Below are positions 36,958 to 46,912 of a DNA stretch of 64,000 bases, piece after piece; the first letter of the stretch is position 1, and the number at the start of each line of letters is the position of its first letter. Position numbers and translations under genes: made by a program. The notes beneath the pieces were generated by a model, which did no database searches, was not told the origin of the DNA, and saw only the letters and a list, made by a program, of their open reading frames with translations. The stretch is from Saururus chinensis (taxonomy: Eukaryota; Streptophyta; Magnoliopsida; Piperales; Saururaceae), in the NCBI GenBank assembly GCA_035235625.1, contig CP141142.1:44557644-44621643 (forward strand). Reading direction: 5' to 3'.

Positions 36958-38649
36958 TGTAACGCTCCTCGTATTTTCGAATAAAAGAAAACAATTTTGA
37001 AAACGTAACAAAATTTAATTACAATTGCCAAGGATCACCGTGTACTAAAACAGTAATTACAACATACTTTGTATTATACAAAGATTGTCAAAATTGGACA
37101 TCATGTGCCTTTGTACATTGGTCAATACAATAATTTACATAAGTACAAAAACAGTAGTACAAAACTTGTAATTTAAGGAAACCCTTCGTTGACTCCTTCA
37201 GAATCGAGTGAAACACCTGCAGAGTCTGAGGGTAGGTGAGTAAATTTATACTCAGTAGGTCGAATTAAGTTCTAAGAATATGCTTCATGCACATGCCATT
37301 TTTCTTTTTGGAAATCATCCGGAAAACCTGAAAACACGATCACAGAACGTAGCGATACCAGACGACTTACACCCGCGCCCATGGGGCGACGCGAGACTGA
37401 AAGGAAGGGATTTACCCATGACATCCCAATCCTGTGCGCGCCAGATGCCGAATTTGGCGGTATCCAAAATCATAATAATTCTTAGCTCCGAAGAACCGAG
37501 AACTATCCAAACGGCACGATTGCCCAAAACTCGAAGAAATTTTCGAAAGGAGGAGATGATTTTGAAGTCGGAGCTTTTATTTTCATAAAGTAACAGAAAA
37601 CTTTTAGTAAAACTTTAGCGAGTCAAAATCTCGGCATACGATTAGAATTTAAAACTACCTACCTATAACACGTGCGAAATCTCCTCGTAGAGTAAAGAGA
37701 GTCCCACCTTAATATATCAGCCTTCGAGCAAGAATTTTGGCAGAATAATCACTCCAACGCGTAGACGCCCTTGATTTAGTAGGGTAGGGCTTTGGAACGG
37801 GTTAAAAAGGTTTAGGAATGGCCCAGAAACAGTAAAAAGATGAAAAAAGGAAGATTAGGGAAGGGGTACGTTTTTCGAGGTCTTAGAGGGGTTGTCTTGA
37901 GAAAGTAACGCTTCCGGTGCGTAGAGCACCCTTGAATTAGTAGGAAACGGGTCTTGAAACGTGAAAATCGGACTTAAAACGGGTCGGGAATGGTGAAAAC
38001 AGTGAAGGGGGCTGAAAATCGGGTGTGGGTGAAGAAGTGGCCGGAACAGGCATTTATAGGCGAGGCGGAGGTATATTCCGGTGGGCGCCGCCGCCGGAAC
38101 AGGCGGGCACCCACCGGTGCCACCAGGAAAAATGGCCGGCGCCCACTGGCGCCGGTGAAACCGTGTTCGCGCGTGACGAACGCACGTTCGTCACGCGCGC
38201 GGTGACGAACGCGCGTTCATCACCGCGAACGCGCGGTTCATCGCGCGTTTGGCGTGCGCCGCATGGCACACACTGCGTGTTGCGCCGCGCCGCACCGCGC
38301 CAAGTCGCGCCGCGCCGAAAATAAAACATTATTTTATTATTTTTAATTCCAAAAATTCCAAAAATCGTAACTTCCTATCCCGAACTCCGATTTACGCGTT
38401 CTTGGTACCGTTGAGTTCGTATTCATGAGCCCTATGATACAAGACTATTTAAGAACCGATCCACTTAAATTTTGAAAGTGGGTCCACCGGTTGAACACGT
38501 TTCCCGAGGTCATAACTTTTGTTCCCGACCTCCGATCTTCGCGTTTTAAGACTTGTTACGCTCGTCTCCATGAGCTCTAACCAAAACTTAAGAAAATTAT
38601 AGATAACAAAATAGGTAAGAAGATCGTGTTAGAAAACATGGTTATTACA
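36958..38649 (-). repeat. 3' LTR of the Tekay element (1,692 bp)
   Basis: TGTAACGCTCC...GGTTATTACA on the plus strand. Near-identical to 43,945-45,540 but about 100 bp longer, through small length differences in the GC-rich CACGCGCG/GAACGCGCG tract and near 38,340. The neighbouring PPT marks it as the 3' LTR. Confidence 0.95.
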
Positions 38650-38650
38650 A

Positions 38651-38663
38651 TCTACCCCCCTTA
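38651..38663 (-). other. Polypurine tract of the Tekay element
   Basis: On the minus strand TTAAGGGGGGTAGA lies directly before the TGTAATAACC start of the 3' LTR, the expected site of plus-strand DNA priming. Confidence 0.85.
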
Positions 38664-38696
38664 AAGAAATTTCGTCCTCAAAATTTGAATTATCCA

Positions 38697-41600
38697 TTAA
38701 ATGAATAACTCAGGGTACTTCTTTTGCATTTCGTTCTCCAGCTCCCAAGTAGCTTCTTCTGAGGAATGATATTGCCATAGCACTTTGACTAAGGGGATCC
38801 TTTTAGTCCTCAAGATTTGTTCCTTGTGATCCAGAATTTTAAGTGGCTTTTCTTCGAATGATAGGTTGGGCTTGAGAGTAATTAAACTCTGATCAAGAAC
38901 ATGAGAGGAGTCTTGGACGTATTTCCTAAGCATAGACACGTGAAATACGTCGTGGACATTGCTGAGTTGTGGAGGCAAGGCTAATCTGTAAGCCACAGCT
39001 CCTATTTTGTCCAAAATTTCAAACGGTCCTACAAAGCGAGGACTTAGTTTGCCTTTAATTCCAAATCTCATGACTCCTCGGGTTGGCGAAACTTTTAGTA
39101 ATACATGATCTCCCACGCTAAAGTCGATATCCTTCCGTCTTTGATCTGCATAGCTCTTTTGACGACTATGGGATGCCATTAGACGATGCTTAACAAGTTT
39201 CACCTTATCCGCACCTTTGTTGCAGAAGTTCAGACTTAATCAATTTTCGTTCGCCCACTTCATTCCAACACGTCGGTGATCGACAAGGTCGTCCGTATAA
39301 TGCCTCATAAGGTGCCATACCTATGCTGCTATGGTAGCTGTTGTTGTAGGCAAACTCGACCAATGGTAAATGTTCATCCTAGTTACCCTTCCAATCCATG
39401 GTGCAAGCGCGCAACATATCCTCCAAAGTTTGGATAGTTCTTTCTGATTGACCATCCGTCTGTGGGTGGAAAGCAGTGCTGAACTTGAGAGTTGTACCCA
39501 ATTCTTCTTGAAATCCTTGCCAAAACTTGGAGGTAAATCGACTATCCCGATCTGAGATGATCGATAGCGGTATCCCATGCCGACTCACAATTTCCTTCAC
39601 GTACAATTTTGCCAAAGAACTTAAAGATTGCTTCTTGCTTAATGGCAGAAAGTGTGCACTCTTTGTGAGTCGATCCACGATTACCCAAATGGATTCATGG
39701 CCTTGTGAAGTTCTGGGTAGTGCCGAGACGAAATCCATAGTAATGTGTTCCCACTTCCACTCGGGAATTTCAATCGTTTGCAGGTACCCTGAAGGTTTTT
39801 GGTGTTCGGCTTTAACTTGCTGACAAGTTAAGCATCTCGAAATATATTCTCCTATATCCTTCTTCATCCCGTTCCACCAAAAACTTCTCTTTAAATCTTG
39901 ATACATCTTCGTTCCTCCTGGGTGGATTGTATATCGAGAACAATGTGCTTCGTGTAATAGGTCTTCCCTTAGCTCCGGAATTTCGGGTATTACCAACCGT
40001 CCTCGAAATCGAATACCTCCATCAGAGCCTTGGGTAAAGTCAGGTCTTCCGAGCAAAGTTTGCATTAATTCGTCACCTTTTTGACCTTCAAGAATACGCT
40101 CGACTAGTATTGATTTTACTTTTAGGGTGGCAAAGAAAGATTTCTTGTTTCTAGCTTGTAGCTCGGGTTGTAAACTTATAGTTTCTTCCAATAATTTCCA
40201 TTCTTTAACAAGCATGGACGTTAATCCTCCGGATTTGCGACTTAAAGCATCAGCCACCACGTTGGCTTTTCCGGGATGATACTTGATGGAAAAGTCATAA
40301 TCTTTAAGATATTCGATCCACCGTCTTTGCCTCATATTAAGATCACTTTGGGAAAAGATGTATTTTAAACTTTGGTGATCGGTGAAAACTTCAAACATCT
40401 CCCCGTATAGATAATGTCTCCAAATTTTTAAAGCAAAAACTACCGCTGCTAACTCCAGATCGTGAGCAGGGTAGTTACCTTCATGTTTCTTTAACTGTCG
40501 TGAAGCGTATGCTATCACTTTTCCGTCTTGCATTAATACGCATCCTAATCCTCTTTTAGAAGCATCACTGTACACGACAAAACCCCCACTGCCAGTTGGC
40601 AATGCCAGAACGGGTGCAGTTGTTAATTTCTCCTTTAGTTCTTGGAAACTTCGTTCACAAGTTTCATCCCAAACAAATTTAACTCCTTTCCTTGTTAATT
40701 TTGTCAGGGGTAGGGCAATGCTTGAAAATCCATGGATGAATCTTCGGTAATAACCCGCAAGGCCTAAGAAGCTCCGAATTTCCGTTACTGTTTTTGGCCT
40801 TTCCCATTTGATAACAGCTTCAATCTTGGTTGGGTCCACCGATACTCCGTTCTTTGAAATGACGTGTCCTAAGAACACCACTTGTTCCATCCAGAATTCG
40901 CACTTGCTAAACTTGGCGTAAAGCTTATGATCCCTTAATGTCTGCAGAACAATTTGTAAATGCACTCGGTGATTTTCTAAACTACTAGAGTAGACGAGGA
41001 TGTCATCGACGAACACGATTACAAACTTGTCTAAAAAGGGCCAAAAAATTCTGTTCATGAGATCCATGAAAGCGGCCGGGACATTTGTTAAACCAAATGG
41101 CATCACTAAAAACTCATAGTGGCCATACCGGGTACGGAAAGCTGTCTTAGAGATATCCTCATCTCGTATCCTTAGCTAATGATAACCTGACCGTAGATCT
41201 ATTTTGGAGAAAACTTTGGCCGTCTGTAATTGATCGAATAGGTCATCTATACGAGGCAAGGGGTACTTGTTCTTTACAGTGATGGCGTTGAGAAGTCGGT
41301 AGTCAATGCACAACCTTAACGACCCGTCTTTCTTTCTCACAAATAAGACCGGTGCTCCCCAAGGTGAGACACTGGGTCGTATGAATCCTTTCTCAAGCAA
41401 TTCCTGCAATTGACTTTTTAACTCTTTTAACTCCGCAGGAGCCATGCGGTAAGGTGCTTTAGAGATAGGGCTTGCTCCTGGCATCAACTCGATAGTGAAA
41501 TCTATCTCTCTTTTTGGTGGCAGACCAGAGAGATCATCAGGAAAAACATCAGAGAAATCTTGTACTACGTCAATGCTCTTCAAGTTAAACGTAGTAGTCT

Positions 41601-43137
41601 CATTAGTTTCCATACTAGCAAGATAAGCCCAACATCCTTTACTTAAAAGCCGATGAGCTTTGACTGCTGAGATGACACATGGTTTAGAATGATCCTTAAG
41701 CCCATAAAAAGTGAAACTCCTTTCGCCTCGTTCAAAGATTACTTTCTTCTGTTTACAGTCCACTAATGCCCCGTTATTGGCTAACCAATCCATACCTAAT
41801 ATGACGTCAAAGTCGGTCATATTTAGGAGAATAAGGTCGGCCTCCCACTGGCATTTCTCTAAGGAAATAGGTACCCTTCGAAGAAATTTATGGGCTAGAA
41901 ACGTTTTTCCCATTGGGGTGGACACTTCTAAGACATATCCTAAATTTAAAATCGGATAGCCAAGACTTGAAGCAAAATCGAATGATATGAAAGAATGCGT
42001 CGACCCTGGATCTATCAAAATTTTTGCTAATTTATCCAAGACCAGAAGTGTACCTTGAATGACTGCGGTCGACGCTTGAGCTTCCTCAACAGTAATTGCT
42101 AAGACCCGCCCTTGAGTTCTTGGTTTCTGCTCCGATTTTGATTCTTCTTGCATTTTCCTCTTTGGGCAGTCTTTAATCTGATGGCCTTGTTCACCACAGA
42201 AAAAACATTTTCTTTCAGTACGATAACACGATCCAAGAGGATGAATTTTACTGCACTGTGGACATTTTTCTAGCTTCCTTTCTCCCCTTGGCTGTGAAGG
42301 TGATTCTGAGGGTTTTTGAGACTTGCGATTATTCTGATTGTTAAACGTCAGTCTCCTTTTCCTCTCATCGGGTCGAAAACCATTATTTTGTCCTCGGTCC
42401 TTACGTCCGACCACAAATTCCATATAATCTTGTTCTAGGATGGAGGCTAGTTCAACCGCTTTGGCAAAAGTCGTGGGTTGATGGCCAATAATTCTTCCTC
42501 TTAATCCATTGTTTAGGCCCCTCACGAACTTCCGAGCCTTCTTTAATTCTGTAGTACAATAATCTGGAGCGAAACGTTGTAATTGTACGAATTTATTCTC
42601 GTACTGAGTCACCGTTAACCCTCCTTGTTGTAGATCTAAAAACTCCTTTTCTTTTCTTTCTTGGACGTGAGGAGGAAAATATTTATCGTATAAAACTTCC
42701 TTAAATTCTTCCCACTTAATATGATCACCAACCGTGAAGAAATTCCTTTCTGCTGTAGGCCACCAGAAAGCAGCTTCGCCAGTCATAGAGAAAGTGGCTA
42801 GCGGCACCTTACGATCATCGGGGATCTTCATTGCTTTAAAGATCCGTTCAACTTCAAAGGTCCACCTTTCAGCGGCCTCAGGGCCTTCTTCTCCCGTAAA
42901 TGCTGGCGCAAGCTTCTTAAAACGCTCCAACAGATTACCCTTTTCACTGTGGATAAAATCTCCCGAACTAGTGGAATGATTGGAATGATTCGATTGGAAA
43001 CCTTGAGTCATTCTTTGCATTAATAAATCCACGAAATGCATCATAGGATCTCCCGTTGTTAAAGTGACCAGCGTAGTAACATCGGGTGGAGTTGAGCTAC
43101 TTGCCGGTTGAGCATCGTTACCACTAACGTTCGTCAT
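38697..43137 (-). pseudogene. Fossil gag-pol region of the Tekay element
   Basis: Single-polyprotein layout on the minus strand. Gag runs from 43,137 to about 42,150, with the retrotransposon-gag core ([23 protein letters not shown]) and a CCHC knuckle [14 protein letters not shown] at about 42,170-42,212. The aspartic protease motif IDPGSTHSF is near 42,000. Reverse transcriptase runs about 41,530-40,700 with RLCIDYR and the catalytic FVDDILVYS (about 40,985-41,015). RNase H shows [13 protein letters not shown] and [10 protein letters not shown]. Integrase has a zinc-binding HHCC region near 39,830-39,960 and MDFVSALP and ISDRDSRF in its core. The C-terminal part has GPFEILDKIG and the chromodomain-like EEATWELENEMQ. 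Roughly three breaks interrupt the frame. Not a host gene. Confidence 0.9.
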
Positions 43138-43415
43138 CTAAACATGGATTAGTAACATCAAGATCTTTAGAAAACAAACTTACTTCATAACAACCTTGAA
43201 GTGTCATTACATCACTCAAAAGTTATGTTAGCTATTTACATAATAAAACTACTCTTAGTACACATCAAAATTGTTCCTATGGAACTATTTACTCGGAATT
43301 TTTACAGGCTTTCTTCTCTAAGACTTTAGAGAGGAAAGGTTCTAGCTTTAGGGCATTCAAAGAAAAAGTGGGTTAAGAGTCCACAAAACATGCATTGCTC
43401 GGGCATTTCATGCCT

Positions 43416-43841
43416 TCAGGTTTCCTTCCCTTTGAGGAGACGCTGGACGCCTGGCTCTTCCACCCATTCGACCTCAGGTGGGGGCAGTTCGTTCAGGTCA
43501 AAATCCATTTTATACTCAAGGTTATCCTCGTTAGAATTTTCACTTTCTTCCACTTCCAAGGAGGGATCTTCTTCAGACTCTTCTCCTGGAGTAGGCGAGT
43601 CCGGGATAACTATTATTTCGTTCACGCCACTATTTGTGGGTGAACCAGGGGTGTAAAAGATCTCAGAATCTTCTGAGTCTGAAATTTCGATGGGTGTCTT
43701 ATCTTCATTGTACATACTCTTACTACAGCTTCCTTTCATTGGAAGTGGCAATTTGCGAGCAGTAGAATGATAAAGATTGCTTGACAGATATGTCTTATGC
43801 CTGAGCATCGACATCTGTTTTAGCTTCACATAAAAATTCAT
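43416..43841 (-). CDS. Pre-gag open reading frame of the Tekay element, 141 aa, unknown function
   Basis: Open frame between the PBS and gag on the element's own strand. It starts at the ATG at 43,841 and ends at 43,416, about 280 bp ahead of gag. The N-terminal third is basic (KLKQMSMLRHKTYL). The rest is strongly acidic, with Ser/Glu/Asp runs. Two hydrophobic-plus-acidic patches, PIEISDSEDSE (about residue 50) and IIVIPDSPTP (about 75), look like SUMO-interaction motifs. DLNELPPPE (about 117-125) fits the plant DLNxxP EAR repressor pattern. These are pattern matches only. I know of no assigned family. It could be a genuine accessory frame of this retroelement lineage, a captured host fragment, or an untranslated leader that happens to be open. 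Confidence 0.5.
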   Translation of the reverse strand: MNFYVKLKQMSMLRHKTYLSSNLYHSTARKLPLPMKGSCSKSMYNEDKTPIEISDSEDSEIFYTPGSPTNSGVNEIIVIPDSPTPGEESEEDPSLEVEESENSNEDNLEYKMDFDLNELPPPEVEWVEEPGVQRLLKGKET

Positions 43842-43930
43842 TAGGAAATTTCAAAATAGAAGACATACGATAAAATATAAATAATTGTATTGACTGATTT
43901 AATTACTTTTTAGTAGACAGTAGAACCTTG

Positions 43931-43942
43931 GCTCTGATACCA
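43931..43942 (-). other. Primer-binding site, initiator Met-tRNA type
   Basis: On the minus strand TGGTATCAGAGC, the standard plant PBS complementary to the 3' end of initiator Met-tRNA. It lies two bases after the end of the right (5') LTR. It is not a tRNA gene. Confidence 0.95.
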
Positions 43943-43944
43943 AC

Positions 43945-45540
43945 TGTAACGCTCCTCGTATTTTCGAATAAAAGAAAATAATTTTGAAAATGTAATAAAA
44001 TTTAATTACAATTGCCAAGGATCACCGTGTACTAAAACAGTAATTACAACATACTTTGTATTATACAAAGATTGTCAAAATTGGACATCATGTGCCTTTG
44101 TACATTGGTCAATACAATAATTTACATAAGTACAAAAACAGTAGTACAAAACTTGTAATTTAAGGAAACCCTTCGTTGACTCCTTCAGAATCGAGTGAAA
44201 CACCTGCAGAGTCTGAGGGTAGGTGAGTAAATTTATACTCAGTAGGTCAAATTAAGTTCTAAGAATATGCTTCGTGCACATGCCATTTTTCTTTTTGGAA
44301 ATCATCCGGAAAACCTGAAAACACGATCACAGAACGTAGCGATACCAGACGACTTACACCCGCGCCCATGGGGCGACGCGAGACTGAAAGGAAGGGATTT
44401 ACCCATGACATCCCAATCCTGTGCGCGCCAGATGCCAAATTTGGCGGTATCCAAAATCATAATAATTCTTAGCTCCGAAGAACCGAGAACTATCCAGACG
44501 ACACGATTGCCCAAAACTCGGAGAAATTTTTGAAAGGAGGAGATGATTTTGAAGTTGGAGCTTTTATTTTCATAAAGTAACAGAAAACTTTTAGTAAAAC
44601 TTTAGCGAGTCAAAATCTCGGCATACGATTAGAATTTAAAACTACCTACCTATAACACGTGCGAAATCTCCTCGTAGAGTAAAGAGAGTCCCACCTTAAT
44701 ATATCAGCCTTCGAGCAAGAATTTCGGCAGAATAACCACTCCAACGCGTAGACGCCCTTGATTTAGTAGGGTAGGGCTTTGGAACGGGTTAAAAAGGTTT
44801 AGGAATGGCCCAGAAACAGTAAAAAGATGAAAAAAGGAAGATTAGGGAAGGGGCACGTTTTTTGAGGTCTTAGAGGGGTTATCTCGAGAAAGTAACGCTT
44901 CCGGTGCGTAGAGCACCCTTGAATTAGTAGGAAACGGGTCTTGAAACGTGAAAATCGGACTTAAAACGGGTCGGGAATGGTGAAAACAGTGAACGGGGCT
45001 GAAAATCGGGTGTGGGTGAAGAAGTGGCCGGAACAGGCATTTATAGGCGAGGCGGAGGTATATTCCGGTGGGCGCCGCCGCCGGAACAGGCGGGCGCCCA
45101 CCGGCGCCGGTGAAACCGTGTTCGCGCGTGACGAACGCGCGTTTGTCACGCGCGCGGTGATGAACAGGCGTTCGTCACCGCGAACGCGCGCGTTTGGCGC
45201 GCGCCGCGCGGCACACGCCGCGCCAAGTCGCGCCGCGCCGAAAATAAAACATTATTTTATTATTTTTAATTCCAACTCCGATTTGCGCGTTCTTGGTACC
45301 GTTGAGTTCGTATTCATGAGCCCTACGATACAAGACTATTTAAGAACCAATCCACTTAAATTTTGAAAGTGGGTCCGCCGGTTGAACACGTTTCTCGAGG
45401 TCGTAACTTTTGTTCCCGACCTCCGATCTTCGCGTTTTAAGACTTGTTACGCTCGTCTCCACGAGCTCTAACCAAAACTTAAGAAAATTATAGATAACAA
45501 AATAGGTAAGAAGATCATGTTAGAAAACAGGGTTATTACA
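43945..45540 (-). repeat. 5' LTR of the Tekay element (1,596 bp)
   Basis: TGTAACGCTCC...GGGTTATTACA. The minus-strand TATA box CCTATAAATGCC is at about 45,037-45,047. The CpG-rich palindromic cluster (45,110-45,240) lies just upstream of it in element orientation, in U3. The PBS next to its inner end marks it as the 5' LTR. Confidence 0.95.
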
Positions 45541-45665
45541 ATAATGGGTCTTATAGTGCCAAAGAATTGCCCACCATATTGGGTCTTATAGTACCAGAGA
45601 ATTGCCCACCATAATGGGTCTTATAGTGCCAGAGAATCGCCCACCATAATGGGTCTTATAGTGCC
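45541..45665 (+). repeat. Tandem repeat, ~36-bp unit, right part
   Basis: Continuation of the GCCCACCATAATGGGTCTTA array after the Tekay insertion, about three and a half units. The array had about six units before it was split. The first five bases are the right ATAAT duplication. Confidence 0.8.
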
Positions 45666-45743
45666 ATTGCCACTCTTGGGCAGAAAACATACAGTGCCAC
45701 TTGGGCAGAAACGTATAGTGCCACTCTTGGGCGGAAACATACA

Positions 45744-45985
45744 ACGCTCTCAACAGAGCATCAAACGTCTGGGCTTATACAACACACAGACCAAATCAAA
45801 AACATACGTCGCTCTCAGCAGAGCATTAGACGTCTGGGCTTCATACAACACGCAGACAAAGTCAGAAACGTACATCGCTCTCAACAGAGCATAAAACGTC
45901 TGGGCTTATATAGCACGCAGACCAAATCAGAAACAACGTCGCTCTCAGCAGAGCATCAGACGTCCGGTGCTCTACATAGCACACA
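45744..45985 (+). repeat. Tandem repeat, ~62-bp unit, 4 units
   Basis: The unit holds CGCTCTCAACAGAGCATAAA, ACGTCTGGGCTTATA and AGCACGCAGACCAAATCAGA. CTCTCAGCAGAG forms a small palindrome in each unit. It is also present, in fewer and more diverged units, in family A copies 1 and 2 (about 7,460-7,543 and 13,640-13,770). Confidence 0.8.
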
Positions 45986-46734
45986 GACAACATCCCGCAG
46001 GATAAACACCATGGCAAGACATGATAAATGCTCGGCCGACTCAATAGCGGTCAGCTCAAACACAGAACTTAATCCGTCGAACCCTCATGTCTCAAACTCA
46101 CAACGTTATCATTAGCTGTGCTTATAATTCAAGTTTGAATTAAGTATATTATGCGGTACAATTATCCCACACAAACTCACAATCCTCGACTGGTCAAACT
46201 GAAGCTGAGCCCGATCGAAACCCAAGTTCGTCAGGGCAGTAGACTTCACTTACCTGTCCACATCATGGACAAAACTCATCGTACAACAAACCCTTACAGT
46301 CTTACACACTTCGCCATCCATCTTATGGCCAAAACATCTTACACTGACATCCTCAAATAACGCTCCTCAGAGCCAACCCAGTTGTCGCCCTCTTACTTAC
46401 ATCTCACTTATTATGCTTATTTTTTACTTCATAATCTGTACGTTATGCTTGTACAATTATGAACACTCTTACTGTCTAACAAATGCCCAACACACAATCC
46501 ACCCCAAACTGATCCATTCTAATCCTTGCCCGTCATACTCATATCCTCTGTCATATGCTTACACAACCGTATCCAAATTCAGACAAAGTCTCTGTCACCT
46601 CTTACTGTCCATCGCCCATACCTCTGCCCACATACACTTACGCATAACCAAATCATAGGCAAAAGCCATCATACATATGTATGTCTCACACATACGTACA
46701 ACATATACATACGGTCATACATACATAACTTACA

Positions 46735-46912
46735 AACATGCACGCTAGCCATCACTAGCACATGCATCCATACATCAAACATACACGCTAGCCATCACTA
46801 GCACATGCACAGACATTCATACATACTCCAAACATGCACGCTAGCCATCACTAGCACATGCATACACATACGTAGCATACTGACATATTTGCTAGACGTC
46901 GCTAGCACATAC
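46735..46912 (+). repeat. Tandem repeat, 40-50-bp unit, about 4 units
   Basis: The core CACGCTAGCCATCACTAGCA followed by CATGCA occurs three times nearly unchanged and once degenerate. GCTAGCCATCACTAGC is an imperfect palindrome. Part of the family A LTR. Confidence 0.8.

Larger units (their letters stand above)
36958..45540 (-). mobile_element. Ty3/gypsy chromovirus LTR retrotransposon, Tekay/Del clade, full length (8.6 kb)
   Basis: Two LTRs (36,958-38,649 and 43,945-45,540), perfect ATAAT TSD, PBS for initiator-Met tRNA beside the right LTR and a polypurine tract beside the left LTR, so it reads on the minus strand. Gag with zinc knuckle, protease, reverse transcriptase, RNase H, integrase and a C-terminal chromodomain-like segment are all present in Ty3/gypsy order. 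The clade call rests on the MLRKYV...DQ and EEATWELE-type integrase end, typical of Tekay. The coding region is broken in about three places, so it looks recently inactivated rather than decayed. The LTRs differ by roughly 2 percent by eye, mostly C/T changes, suggesting insertion within about the last one or two million years if grass-like rates apply. It sits inside a tandem repeat of the family A LTR. Confidence 0.95.

Noticed and set aside
41711-42979. Plus-strand frames within the Tekay element
   Set aside because: Antisense shadows of gag-pol.
43931-43942. Possible tRNA gene
   Set aside because: Only the 12-base complement of the initiator Met-tRNA 3' end is present, at the position of a retrotransposon PBS; there is no cloverleaf.
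36161-46912. Repeat-spacer look of the tandem blocks, as in CRISPR arrays
   Set aside because: Units are adjacent without unique spacers, no cas genes are present, and the genome is clearly plant.
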